In this document: in pieces, positions 12,501 through 20,177 of the stretch
Layout of the letters: each line of letters starts with the position of its first letter
How positions within the stretch are numbered: position 1 is the first letter of the stretch
Assembly (NCBI RefSeq): GCF_007833795.1
Contig: NZ_CP032702.1
Location: forward strand, 3,038,001 to 3,102,000
Source of the DNA: Candidatus Pantoea soli
GTDB taxonomy: Bacteria; Pseudomonadota; Gammaproteobacteria; Enterobacterales; Enterobacteriaceae
Length of the DNA: 64,000 nt
Direction: 5' to 3'
The notes under the pieces: model-generated
Databases searched by the model: none
The model's input: only the letters and a program-made list of their open reading frames with translations
What the model was told of the DNA's origin: nothing
Translations under genes and position numbers: made by a program

Positions 12501-15500
12501 CCGGCTGGCTGGCATCGTCGGTGGCCGTCAGATCGCCAATCGCCGCTGGCGCCGTCAAATCTACCGTAAAGGCATAAGGCAGCGAGGCGCTGCCGGCATT
12601 GCCCGCCGGATCGGTGACCGTGGTGGTAAAGCTGTGCTGTCCCTCCGCCAGCGGTGCTGCCGGCGTGAACGTCCAGTTGCCATTGCCATCAACGCTGGCT
12701 GAGCCAAGCTCACCGCCATTATCAAAAACGCGTACCACGCTGCCGGGCTCTGCGCTGCCGGTTAGCCGCGGCGTGGTATCTGTGGTGGCACCGCCTTCGG
12801 CGATGGCCACCGCTGCGCCATTGATCTCACCGCTGAGTTGCAGATTCGCGGGTGTCCCGGGTGCGGTGGTATCCACGATCACCACCACGGCCGAAGACGG
12901 CGCGCTGACATTGCCGGCCGCATCGGTCACGGTGGTGGTCAGCGTATGGCTGCCTTCCGCCAGCGGCGTATCCGGCGTCACGCTCCAGTTACCGTCATTA
13001 TCGGTCACGGCCGTGCCCAGCACCGTGCCGTCTTCATACAGCGTGACGGTGCTGCTCGCTTCGGCTGTGCCGCTCAGCGCTGGCGTCGGGTCATTGGTTG
13101 CGCCGCCGTCGGCAATCGGGCCGCTGCCGCTGTTCAGCTGCAGCCCGGCCGGGGCATCCGGTGCCTGCGTATCCACCACAAAGCTAATCGCCGGTGACGG
13201 TGCGCTGACGTTCCCCGCCGCGCTGGTCACGGTGGTAGTGAGGCTGTGGTCGCCCTGCGTCAGGGCCGGCGTGGTGAAGCTCCACGTCCCGTCACCGCCT
13301 GCCGCCACTGAACCCAGCACGGTGTCACCGTCCAGAATGGTGATGACACTGCCTGCCGCCGCCGTTCCGCTCAGCACCGGCGTGGTGTCGCTGGTGGCCC
13401 CGCCGGTTACCGGTACGCTGCTGCCGCTCTGGTCATCGCTCAGAACCAGATTTCCTGCCGCAGGCGGCGCGGTCAGATCGACCGTGAACGGAAACGCGCC
13501 GCTTTCGCTGCCCGCATTGCCGGCGCTATCGGTCACGATGGTACTCAGGCTGTGGCCGCCGGCCTGCAGCGGGGTGTCCGGCGTGAAACGCCAGATGCCT
13601 TCGCCGTCTGCCGTGGCTGAGCCAATCGCACTGCCGTTATCCAGAATGGTGACCACGCCGCCCGCTTCCGCCGTCCCGCTGAACAGCGGCGTGGTATCAC
13701 TGGTCACACCGGCCGGCTCAATCGCGACCGGTGCCTGACCGTTGTTATTACTCAACTGCAGGTTGTCCGCCGCCGCCGGTGGCACCGTATCCACCACCAC
13801 GCCGATCGGCGCAGAAGGCTGACTGGTATTGCCCGCCGCACTGGTGACGGTGGCGGTCAGGGTATGTGGCCCGTCCGCCAGCGCCGTACCGGGCGTAAAG
13901 CGCCAGTTGCCATCGGCATCGGCCGCGACCGAGCCCAGCGCATCCGCGCCGTCATACACGGTGACAAGGCTGCCCGCCGGCGCTGTGCCGCTCAGCTCTG
14001 GCGTGTTGTCGTTGGTGGCGGCACCGCTGGCTACCGGTAGCGGCGTTTCACCGTTGTTGTTGCTCAGCAGCACATCGCCAGGGGCTGGCGGCACTGAGGT
14101 ATCGACTGTAAAAGTCAGCGCATCAGAGGCCGGACCGGTGTTGCCTGCCGCATCGGTCACGGTGGTGGTCAGGCTGTGGTCGCCCGCGCTCAGCGCCGGC
14201 GTGGTGAAGCTCCAGTTGCCGTCATTGCCGGTAACCACCGTGCCAATGGCCTGCCCGTTATCGGAGACCGTGACGGTACTGCCCGGTTCCGCGCGACCAC
14301 TCAGCACCGGCGTGGTGTCGTTGGTCACGCCATTACTGATGACAACCGGCGTGCCGCTCTGATCGTCACTGAGCTGCAGTGCACTGGCCGCGGCCGGCGG
14401 TGTGGTATCGACGGTGACAATCAGCGGTGCCGATGCCGGGCCGCTGTTGCCAGCCGCATCGGTGACCACGGTGGTCATACTGTGCGCCCCATCGCTCAGC
14501 GGCGTGTCTGGCGTAAAGCGCCAGTTGCCGGCGCTGTCAGTGCTGGCACTGCCAATCACCGTACCGCTATCCGCGACGGTGATCACGCTGCCCGGCTCCG
14601 CAGAGCCGCTAAGCGTCGGCGTGGTGCTGTTGGTAACGCCATTTGCCGGCAGCGTATCGCCATCGGCATTCGTGAGCTGCACATTCGCCGCGGCAGCAGG
14701 CGGTAAGGTATCTACCGTCAGCGTAACCGGGGCTGAGGATGGCCCGGTGTTTCCGGCCGCATTCGTGACCGTGGTGGTCAGGCTGTGATCGCCATCGCTG
14801 AGAACAGGCGTCGTAAAGCGCCAGTTGCCGTCACTGTCCACCGTGGTGCTGCCCAGCACGGTAGTGCCATCCAGCACCGTGACGATATTGCCTGCGGCCA
14901 GACCGCTGCCGCTCAGGATCGGGGCGGTCGTATTAGTCGGCGTGGTGCCATCCAGCGGCGCACCGCTGGCGTCGGTAAGGTCAATCACAGCCGGCGCATC
15001 CGGCACGGCAGTATCAATGGTGACGTTAATGACGCCGGAATCCGTTTGCACGCCGTCCGCGCTGATGGCGGTGGCGTGGAAGGCATACAGGCCATCTTCC
15101 AGCGTGCCCGGGGTCAGGTTCCACTGCCCGTTGCCATCCGCCACCACGCTGCCAAGCGCCACCGTGCCGTTATAAAGGATCACCAGATCGCCGGCCCCCG
15201 CCACGCCGCTGAACACCGGCGTGTTATCCCGGGTGCTTGATCCTTCGCTGAGCGGCACCTGCGTGCTGCCGCTGTCATCAACGATCTCCAGTGAACCGAT
15301 CGCCGGCGGCACATCCGCCGCCACCGTGAAGCCATAGGCGGGTGACGCCGCGCTGACGTTGCCCGCTGCGTCTGTCACCGTGGTGGTGAAGCTGTGCGCG
15401 CCGTTAGTCAGCGCTGCCGGCGTGAAGCGCCAGTTACCCGCCTCATCGGCCGCCACCGAACCCAGCAATGTCGTGCCGTCATACACCCGGACTACCGCTC

Positions 15501-18500
15501 CCGGCTCGGCGCTGCCGGTCAGATCCGGCGTACTGTCGGTCGTGGTGGTGCCGGCGCCAATCGCGCTGCCGTTCGCATCGCTCAGCGCCAGGCCGCCGGC
15601 CGCTGCCGGTGCCACGCTATCGACCGTGAAATCGATCGCTGCTGACGCCGGACTGACGTTGCCGGCTAAATCCGTCACCGTGGTGGTGAAACTGTGTCCG
15701 CCTTCGCTCAGCAGCGGTGAGGTAAAGCGCCAGCTGCCATCGGTGCCGGCGGTAACCGATCCCAGCACCGTCGTGCCGTCCAGCACCGTAACGAGGCTGC
15801 CGGCTTCGGCATTGCCGCTCAGCACCGGCGTGTTGTCACTGGTGCTGCTGCCTGGCGCCACCTCGCTGAGGGTGCTGCCGGCGTCGCTGGCCAGCAGCAG
15901 GTTGCCGGCAGTATCCGGTGCGACAGAGTCAACCGTGATGGTGATAAAGGCCGTGTTGATGCTGTTGCCGCTGGCGTCAGCGATCACGCCGTGCAGGGTG
16001 TGTAGCCCCTGGCTCAGGTTGAACAGCGCAAAGGTCCACTGCCCGTTCGCATCGGCGGTGGTGCTGCCGACGACCGTATTCCCGTCAAGGATTTGTATGG
16101 TGCTGCCGGCACTGGCCAGCCCGGTCAGCACCGGATTTTCATCAGAGGTATAGCTGCCGTTGGTCAGCACTACCGTGGTGGTGCCGCTGTCAGACGTGAC
16201 CTCCAGCGAGCCGCTGGCCGGAGGCAGATCGGCGGCCACAATCACCGTAAAGACCGGCGTCGGCGCGCTGACATTGCCTGCGGCGTCCGTCGCTGTCACG
16301 GTGAACGCATGGCTGCCGTTGCTCAGCGTCGGCGGCGTGAAGCGCCAGTTGCCGGCGGCATCAGCGGTGGTAATGCCCAGCAGCAGTGAGCCGTCATACA
16401 CGCTGATCGTCGCGTTGGCCTCGCTGGTGCCGCTCAGTACCGGTGTTCGGTCATCGGTGGTGTCGCCGTTGCTGAGCGGCCCCTGCTGGTTGCCGACAGC
16501 GTCCGTGACCAGCAGATCGCTGACGGCCGCCGGGGCGGTGGTATCAATCGTCACCGAGACCGGCGCCGACGGCGCGCTGCTGTTGCCCGCCGCATCGGTC
16601 ACGGTGGCGGTCAGGCTGTGCGCCCCCTCCGCCAGATCGGGCGTGGTAAAGCGCCAGGTGCCATCGCTGCCGACAGTGCTGCTGCCCAGCACCTGACCGT
16701 TATCACTGATGGTCACCACGCTGCCCGCTTCTGCGGTGCCGCTCAGCACCGGCGTGGTGTCATTGGTGCTGCCGTCCGTCGCCAGCGGAATCTGCGCACC
16801 GCTGTTATCGCTACTCAGCAGCAGATCGCTGGCCGCCGCGGGCGGTACTGTGTCCACGGTGAAGCTGTAAGGTGCCGACGCAGCGCTGCTGTTGCCCGCC
16901 GCATCGGTGGCGGTGGCGGTCAGGCTGTGATCGCCTGCTGCCAGCGCCGGCGTGGTAAAGCTCCAGCGGCCTGTGTTGTCCGTCGTGACGCTACCCAGCA
17001 CCGTGTCGCCGTCACGAATCACCACGATGCTGCCGGGTTCGGCGCTGCCGCTCAGGACAGGCGTGATGTCGCCGGTGGTGCCGTTTGCCGCGACCGGCAG
17101 TGGCGTCGCGCCCTCGTCGTTGACCAGCGCCAGATCGCCTGGCACCGCCGGTGCTACGGTGTCAATGGTAATGGTCACCACGTCGCTCTGCGTGACGCTG
17201 CCGTTAATATCAATGCTGGCCTGGAAGGCATAAGTGCCGTCAATCAGCGCACCTGGCGCGTAACTCCACTGGCCGTTGCCGTCTGCAGTGACGCTGCCCA
17301 GAACGTTGCTGCCGTCATAGAGCGTGACAATCGCCCCGGCGCTGGTCACGCCGCTGAGAATCGGGGTGTCATCCTGGGTGATGGCCCCATCCGCCAGCGT
17401 GACGACCGTGCCGTTGCTGTCATCAGTAACCTGCAGCGGCAGTGTCGCGGGTGGCAGGCTGGCGTCAACCGAGAAGTCAACTGGCGCTGAGGATGCACTG
17501 GTATTGCCTGCCGCATCCGTTACCGTGACGCTGAAACTGTGCGCACCGTTTGCCAGCGCCGGTGAGGTGAACTGCCAGCTACCGTCACTGCCGGCGGTAA
17601 CGCTGCCCAGCAGCGTGCCGGCATCGTAGACGTTGACGATCGCTGCCGGCTCCGCCTGGCCGCTGAGAACCGGCGTGCTGTCATCGGTGGTCGTGCCAGG
17701 CGCAACCGGAACCGGCGTCGCACCGGCATCATTGCTCAGCAGCAGATTGCTGGCCGCGACCGGTGGCGTGGTATCCACGGTGAAACCGAGCGCCGCAGAG
17801 GCCGGGCCGGTGTTGCCTGCCGCATCGGTTACGGTGGTGGTCAGGCTGTGCGCGCCTTCATTCAGCTCAGGCGTGATAAACGTCCAGCTGCCATCACTGC
17901 CGGCGGTGACGCTGCCCAGCACCGCATTGTTATCCAGCACCGTGACGACGCTGCCCGGCTCGGCGCTGCCGCTGAGCTGTGGCGTGATGTCGCGGGTGGC
18001 GCCGTCAGCAGCAATCGGCTGCTGCACGCTGCCGCTGGTGCCGTTCAGCACTATGTCGCTGGCAGCAGCAGGCGGCGTGGCGTCCACGGTAAAGGGCAGC
18101 GGATCGGAGGCGGGACTGATGTTGCCGGCGGCATCGCTGACGGTGGTGGTCAGACTGTGGCTGCCTTCATCCAGCGCGGGCGTGGTAAAACGCCAGTTGC
18201 CGCTGGCGTCTGCGGTGGCCGTGCCCAGCAGGGTGTCACCGTCGCGCACGCTGACCGTGCTGCCCGGCTCGGCGGTACCGCTGAGCGTCGGTGTGGCGGT
18301 ATTGGTCACGCCACCGGCGCTCACCGGCACGCTGCCGCCGCCGGTGTCATTGCTCAGATTGAGTTCGCCTGCGCTGGCCGGTGCCAGCGTATCGATGTTA
18401 AGGGTGATCGTCGGGGTCTGCGTGACGTTGCCGTTTGCATCCGTTACCGCTGCGGAGAAGGCATAGCTGCCATCAGCCAGCGCAGCCGGCGTAAAACGCC

Positions 18501-19854
18501 ATTGCCCATTGGCATCGGCCACCACGCTGCCCAGCACCTCCGTGCCGTTATACAGCGTGATCAGGTTACCGGCGGTTGCCACCCCGGTCAGCACCGGCGT
18601 GTTATCTGCGGTGCTGGTTCCGTTATTCAGCAGCTGCGCCGTGGTGCCGCTGTCATCATAGACTTCGAGGCTGCCGCTGGCAGGCGGCAGCGCGGATTGA
18701 ATGAAGATGTTATAGGCTGATGACGCTGCGCTGACGTTGCCGGCGGCATCGGTCAGCGTCACGCTCAGGCTGTGGCTGCCGCTACCCAATACGGGCGTGG
18801 TAAAACTCCAGGTTCCGTCACTGGCCACCACCGTGCTGCCCAGCAGAGTCTGACCGTCAAAGACGCTGACCACCGTTCCCGCTTCACCCAGACCACTCAG
18901 GGTGGGTGTGGTGTCGCTGGTGCCGGCGCCGTTTGGCAACGGTGCCGTGCTGCCGTTATCCGTGCCGCTCATGGCCAGATCGGTGGCCGCCGCCGGCGCG
19001 ACGGTGTCCACGGTAAAACTGATCGCGTTGCTGGCGGCGCTGGTATTGCCGGCGGCGTCAGTCACCGTCACGCTTAAACTGTGCTGGCCATCACCGAGCA
19101 CCGGCGTGGTAAACAGCCAGCTGCCATCCGCCCCGGCGGTCGTGGTGCCGAGCAGCGAGCTGCCATCATAAACGCTGATAATCGATCCGGCTTCTGCCGT
19201 GCCGCTGAGGACAGGCGCGTTATCGGAGGTGGTGCCTCCCTGGGCAATCGCGCCCGGCTGGTTGCCGGTGCCGGTCAGCGCCAGGTCCGCTACTGCAGCC
19301 GGTGGCGTGGTGTCATTACCGGTGCCGCTGCCGTCACCTTCGCCGGTATTGCCACCGCCCGGGGTACCTCCGCCGGTTTCGCCGCCACCGGTGTTGCCAC
19401 CGCCTGTGTTATCGCCGCCGGTGTTATCACCGCCGCCGCCTCCGCCACGGTTACCGGCGACCAGCGCGCCGATACCCGCCAGCGCAGCGCCGGCGATACC
19501 GAACGCCGTGATGGTACCGGTATCCGTGGTATTCACCGCCAGCAGCCCTTCGGTGCTGTCGATAGAAACGTACTGAAAACCTTCTGTGCCGGGATCTTCT
19601 ACCCACCACAGGGCACCGCGATCGTCCTGCAGCACCAGATCGCTGTCACCCTGCGGGTTATAAAAGTTATGAATAACAAGAACATCACCTGATTTAGTGG
19701 TGACGACTAAATCATTACCATTGCGTGTGAAAGACTTAATTTCTGCCTGATTAAGCTGCAGCTTAACCACGCTGGGAGCAGTCAAATTAACCTGATCGCC
19801 GCTGATTTCAGAAGCAATTGTGCCGCCTTTGGGCGTAATAGAAATGTTGTTCAT
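3514..19854 (-). CDS. Giant BapA/LapA-type adhesin with about 47 Ig-like repeats
   Basis: Surface or secreted biofilm adhesin exported by type I secretion; about 5,446 residues. N-terminus: a BapA-prefix-like domain (about residues 1-85), a Gly/Ala-rich hydrophobic segment (about 105-130), then a Gly-rich linker. Next come about 47 Ig-like repeats of about 100 residues, each with the pattern D-x-TP-x-LSG, a GSVTADxxGxW core and VTDAAGN near the end. The C-terminus has two VCBS-like domains and a type I secretion target domain with one or two degenerate RTX-like nonapeptides (GTSGADALT, GAGADTLVY). I saw no cysteine. The frame is open to an ATG at 19911, but homologous BapA proteins begin near MNNISITPKGG, and GGGA lies about 10 bases before 19854. 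Function in biofilm formation is family knowledge, not shown here. Confidence 0.93.
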   Translation of the reverse strand: MNNISITPKGGTIASEISGDQVNLTAPSVVKLQLNQAEIKSFTRNGNDLVVTTKSGDVLVIHNFYNPQGDSDLVLQDDRGALWWVEDPGTEGFQYVSIDSTEGLLAVNTTDTGTITAFGIAGAALAGIGALVAGNRGGGGGGDNTGGDNTGGGNTGGGETGGGTPGGGNTGEGDGSGTGNDTTPPAAVADLALTGTGNQPGAIAQGGTTSDNAPVLSGTAEAGSIISVYDGSSLLGTTTAGADGSWLFTTPVLGDGQHSLSVTVTDAAGNTSAASNAISFTVDTVAPAAATDLAMSGTDNGSTAPLPNGAGTSDTTPTLSGLGEAGTVVSVFDGQTLLGSTVVASDGTWSFTTPVLGSGSHSLSVTLTDAAGNVSAASSAYNIFIQSALPPASGSLEVYDDSGTTAQLLNNGTSTADNTPVLTGVATAGNLITLYNGTEVLGSVVADANGQWRFTPAALADGSYAFSAAVTDANGNVTQTPTITLNIDTLAPASAGELNLSNDTGGGSVPVSAGGVTNTATPTLSGTAEPGSTVSVRDGDTLLGTATADASGNWRFTTPALDEGSHSLTTTVSDAAGNISPASDPLPFTVDATPPAAASDIVLNGTSGSVQQPIAADGATRDITPQLSGSAEPGSVVTVLDNNAVLGSVTAGSDGSWTFITPELNEGAHSLTTTVTDAAGNTGPASAALGFTVDTTPPVAASNLLLSNDAGATPVPVAPGTTTDDSTPVLSGQAEPAAIVNVYDAGTLLGSVTAGSDGSWQFTSPALANGAHSFSVTVTDAAGNTSASSAPVDFSVDASLPPATLPLQVTDDSNGTVVTLADGAITQDDTPILSGVTSAGAIVTLYDGSNVLGSVTADGNGQWSYAPGALIDGTYAFQASIDINGSVTQSDVVTITIDTVAPAVPGDLALVNDEGATPLPVAANGTTGDITPVLSGSAEPGSIVVIRDGDTVLGSVTTDNTGRWSFTTPALAAGDHSLTATATDAAGNSSAASAPYSFTVDTVPPAAASDLLLSSDNSGAQIPLATDGSTNDTTPVLSGTAEAGSVVTISDNGQVLGSSTVGSDGTWRFTTPDLAEGAHSLTATVTDAAGNSSAPSAPVSVTIDTTAPAAVSDLLVTDAVGNQQGPLSNGDTTDDRTPVLSGTSEANATISVYDGSLLLGITTADAAGNWRFTPPTLSNGSHAFTVTATDAAGNVSAPTPVFTVIVAADLPPASGSLEVTSDSGTTTVVLTNGSYTSDENPVLTGLASAGSTIQILDGNTVVGSTTADANGQWTFALFNLSQGLHTLHGVIADASGNSINTAFITITVDSVAPDTAGNLLLASDAGSTLSEVAPGSSTSDNTPVLSGNAEAGSLVTVLDGTTVLGSVTAGTDGSWRFTSPLLSEGGHSFTTTVTDLAGNVSPASAAIDFTVDSVAPAAAGGLALSDANGSAIGAGTTTTDSTPDLTGSAEPGAVVRVYDGTTLLGSVAADEAGNWRFTPAALTNGAHSFTTTVTDAAGNVSAASPAYGFTVAADVPPAIGSLEIVDDSGSTQVPLSEGSSTRDNTPVFSGVAGAGDLVILYNGTVALGSVVADGNGQWNLTPGTLEDGLYAFHATAISADGVQTDSGVINVTIDTAVPDAPAVIDLTDASGAPLDGTTPTNTTAPILSGSGLAAGNIVTVLDGTTVLGSTTVDSDGNWRFTTPVLSDGDHSLTTTVTNAAGNTGPSSAPVTLTVDTLPPAAAANVQLTNADGDTLPANGVTNSTTPTLSGSAEPGSVITVADSGTVIGSASTDSAGNWRFTPDTPLSDGAHSMTTVVTDAAGNSGPASAPLIVTVDTTPPAAASALQLSDDQSGTPVVISNGVTNDTTPVLSGRAEPGSTVTVSDNGQAIGTVVTGNDGNWSFTTPALSAGDHSLTTTVTDAAGNTGPASDALTFTVDTSVPPAPGDVLLSNNNGETPLPVASGAATNDNTPELSGTAPAGSLVTVYDGADALGSVAADADGNWRFTPGTALADGPHTLTATVTSAAGNTSQPSAPIGVVVDTVPPAAADNLQLSNNNGQAPVAIEPAGVTSDTTPLFSGTAEAGGVVTILDNGSAIGSATADGEGIWRFTPDTPLQAGGHSLSTIVTDSAGNAGSESGAFPFTVDLTAPPAAGNLVLSDDQSGSSVPVTGGATSDTTPVLSGTAAAGSVITILDGDTVLGSVAAGGDGTWSFTTPALTQGDHSLTTTVTSAAGNVSAPSPAISFVVDTQAPDAPAGLQLNSGSGPIADGGATNDPTPALSGTAEASSTVTLYEDGTVLGTAVTDNDGNWSVTPDTPLAEGSHTLTTTVTDAAGNVSAPSSAVVVIVDTTAPGTPANLQLSGEINGAAVAIAEGGATTDTTPRLTGSAEPGSVVRVFDNGGELGSASVDGNGNWTFTPAAPLAEGQHSFTTTVTDPAGNAGSASLPYAFTVDLTAPAAIGDLTATDDASQPVTDATTDSTPTLSGSAEPGSLVTLYDGDTAIGSVVASAGDGSWRFVPATPLAEGAHALSATATDAAGNVSAAGNVLALTVDTTAPVLTPFVVSNNNGPAPVTVPDNGFTNDPTPALSGTVEAGSLVTIYDGDTVLGSAVADASSGAWSFTPSALAESSHALSITVADTLGNVSARSDAVTITVDTVPPAAVTALTVNSNEDGTLVPVAADGATRDTTPELTGQADAGSIVTIQNGDVVLGSVVAGSSGAWSFTPAALDQGTYTLTATARDAAGNVSDDRSVSFTVDTVAPGTATGLELRNDNEGVIAPGSTIADSSPHLVGSAEANSIITIFDGITPLGTVLADADGNWRYDPLLNDGTWNFNVTVTDAAGNTSAASSVVNVVIDTVVPAPVTNLALQNTSSNTPIADGALTNDSTPAVSGAAEAGTTVTVTDESGNVLGSVLVGSNGLWSLTSNTLSDGQHSLSVTSADSAGNVSAPVTIGLVVDSTPPAVAITALTNDSNGEEISAGSLTGDATPVLSGTAEAGSTVFIRSDGNVIGSVVTGGNGQWSFSVPTLSSATHTLSVTASDAAGNSAAAATDITFTVDAVPPAVATFAVFDNSGANDTAINFNAFTRDNTPLISGSAEANSTVSVYNNGVLLGTVQANADGAWSLVSPQLSDGQHSLTVTVTDEIGNVSDVSAAYVIQVDATAPEPVTALLVQNDNDPDAPVTLGSGSVTNDPSPLLSGQAEAGSIVTIYDGATTGTPLGSVRTDADGNWSFTTPALSNTAHTLNVTVTDEAGNISATTPFNLTVNTVNPDPVLSFGVFSNANATAYQVTNGFTNDSTPVLRGTGVAGTTINLIQNGDIVATTTVNEDGIWRYESAQLPDATYAFSVSVTDAAGNVSTETGPISVTVDTVAPAGIALSGLQVSNDDGALAADATSADNTLTLAGAAVTGEQVALYDGGTLIATTTATASGWTFTTQPLSNGGHSFTVVVTDLAGNVGAASDAFAVNVQAPLPPTTSTLEVLDDSGSSLVTLADGAVTRDATPVVRGQATAGELITVLANDVAVGSAVVGSDGQWSVTPAGLSEGANVITYTVNGGAASAPFTLTVDTTAPAVVLDLVANNNSSGSNVPIDLNGITNDSTPAITGTAEANSLVTVYEGNTVLGSVTASATGAWSFQSPVLSQGAHALSAIVTDAAGNVSARSATVTFTVDTVAPAASTLVVSNDQGTPIVSNGVTSDSTPLLTGASEPGSLITLFDGSVAIGSVVADASGNWRFTPGTPLDEGNHVLRAQVTDTAGNAGAFSSASVITVDSVAPAQPVNLAATNNNGNVATAIGAGSTTNDNTPVISGSGAEPGSRITLSENGTVLGSVTVGSSGQWSITSSVLADGAHTLSVTATDAAGNVSAPATLAFSVATAAPAPVTDLAISDNVSPVTGNLSDNAFTNDTTPTLSGTATAAGYIVSVYDGSTLLGSVVAGSGGAWEFTPAALSNGAHPLSVTVTDTFGNVSAATTPVTLNVDTVAPAASTLAITNDITGALVPNGGSTSDNTPTLSGTAEAGSLVTVSVNGGAVASFTVQQSGAWSYTSAALNDGVHPVSVTVTDPAGNVSAASTATVVVDTAAPAITLGAFNNNGPTLVAVANGGSTSDTTPVLRGTAEAGSLVTISQNGTAIGSVVTGSSGNWSYTTSALAEGSYSFSVTAQDAAGNISTPLTTSLIVDTTAPASAPNLIVTNDVTGAVVPTGGATSDTTPTLSGTGVEAGGIVTVYDGNTVLGTALAGGTGAWSFVSPVLANGTHALSVTVTDAAGNVSARSAAATVVVDTVPPAASTLVVTNDVTGTVVPNGGTTNDTTPTLSGTAEAGSLVTIRDSNSGQVASLTVGGSGNWTYTTAALQPGSHPLSVTVTDPAGNVSAATTATVIIDTTPPAITLAAANNNGTTPVPIAAGGVTSDSTPALSGVTEAGSLVTISDGTTVLGSVVAGSNGAWSYTVPARADGAHTFNVTATDAAGNTSAPVSLSLTVDTTPPATPAIAVTDNVGSIQGALTSGAVTDDNTPTLSGTTEAGGIVTVYDGNAALGSVVADAGGAWSFTTAALSNGPHTLSVTVRDAVGNVSAPSPAVAITVDTVAPATSTLVITNDVTSTVVPAGGVSSDTTPTLSGLAEAGSRITVYDNGTLIGSTLAAGNGTWSYTTGVLSQGSHPLSVTVTDVAGNVSGTTSATVVIDSVAPAAVTNLQAANNNGSTAVTIPNNGLTNDTTPLLTGSGEVGARVTVSENGTVLGTAIVGSNGNWSFITPVLGNGSHTLSVTQTDAGGNTSPAVSTTLRIDNVAPAATAFTLTDDSGTTPVTVSNGGFTRDTTPTLSGTTEAGAIVTIFDGSTALGTVTADSNGAWSFTTGVLANGAHTLSTTVTDAAGNVSTGNSSATINIDTVVPTAVTGLSINSAGTLVSGSGEANATVSVRDASGNLLGSATVGSSGSWSVNLSTAQTTGATLTVTQADRAGNVSPGASLTGAIRVVATSDISEVDYSTSQATVSNGTVNSSHTALLTVGLGTVLNASVINNGNAYLFTVGPDDTRTVTLNGSVTSVGVAANYSLNLYEQQANGSWVLVSSQANYINALLTIGTLKGANVTYSGLGTGTYAVVVAANTNISVLPTTTVSTVSDYTTLAVTVAATVTGNLLTNDTSSVAGTIPAGTSVTAVGSSAVAASGNTVINTTWGTLTIDAKGAYTYALKAGLNIDTLPAADTFTYSVRDASGAVTSATLTVNLHNGPAATLFAVSSLAVESSDTAHDASGTVWADASASHSGTLIITNELGDSTTVSKLGTTAVAGEFGTLHVAANGSYTYNLNADVNVQNITHKEVFSYTLAGNDGSLTSHSFTIELHPTITGTSGADALTSSVYDDTITSGAGADTLVYHLLSAADSTGGNGHDTWTDFNVAQGDKIDISDLLIGWNDSTSNINDFVKVDHTSDGNTVLSIDRDGSGTAWSSTQLITLEGVNVSLEELLQQPHQNHTA
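5030..19310 (-). repeat. Tandem Ig-like repeat array inside the adhesin
   Basis: About 47 tandem repeats with a mean length near 304 bp occupy 14.3 kb of the adhesin gene. I counted them from successive openings of the type APAA or PPAA followed by a TPxLSG core. The last copy, ending near 5030, is shortened and lacks the first half. Copies are diverged in sequence, with no obviously identical neighbours, but form subfamilies arranged in a regular order (see findings). Such arrays are prone to copy-number change by recombination and to assembly collapse. Confidence 0.9.
19313..19452 (-). repeat. Gly-rich linker of short tandem repeats
   Basis: The DNA between the N-terminal domain and the first Ig-like repeat encodes short tandem units of the form GGDNTGG, GGNTGG and GGETGG. 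At the DNA level the core ccgccggtgtt and close variants recur. It looks like a flexible spacer whose length could change by slippage; in-frame changes of any multiple of one codon would be tolerated. Confidence 0.75.
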
Positions 19855-20177
19855 GTTATTGAGATCCCGTGCAGTTATTTGCTTATCAGCATCCATAAAA
19901 ATGCCCGGCATCCACGGATACCGGTGTTAAGCACGGATAACGCGCTGCATTATCCGCTTCCTCCTCCCAATTAATTCCACTGCGGTAAATAAACAATGAA
20001 ATCACGCTGAGTCTTGTGACGCTGCCAATCTGCTATACCCTGCCAGACGTGGGTGAATATTCTCCGCAGAAAGATGCAGGTATTCCGCGCGGCGGATAAA
20101 CAGCGCTGCAATTATTACGTGCCGCCACGCTGTGCATTATTTCCCCTGGTTAATATCCGGCTTTTTCACGCAGGTAA

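Noticed and set aside
5030..19310. CRISPR-like periodic repeats
   Set aside because: The period is about 304 bp, the repeats are coding and diverged, and there are no short identical repeats with unique spacers.
3658..19692. Many plus-strand open frames of 65-380 codons opposite the adhesin
   Set aside because: They recur with the period of the repeat array and encode low-complexity Val/Ala/Ser- or Arg/His-rich products; all are shadows of the GC-rich repeats.
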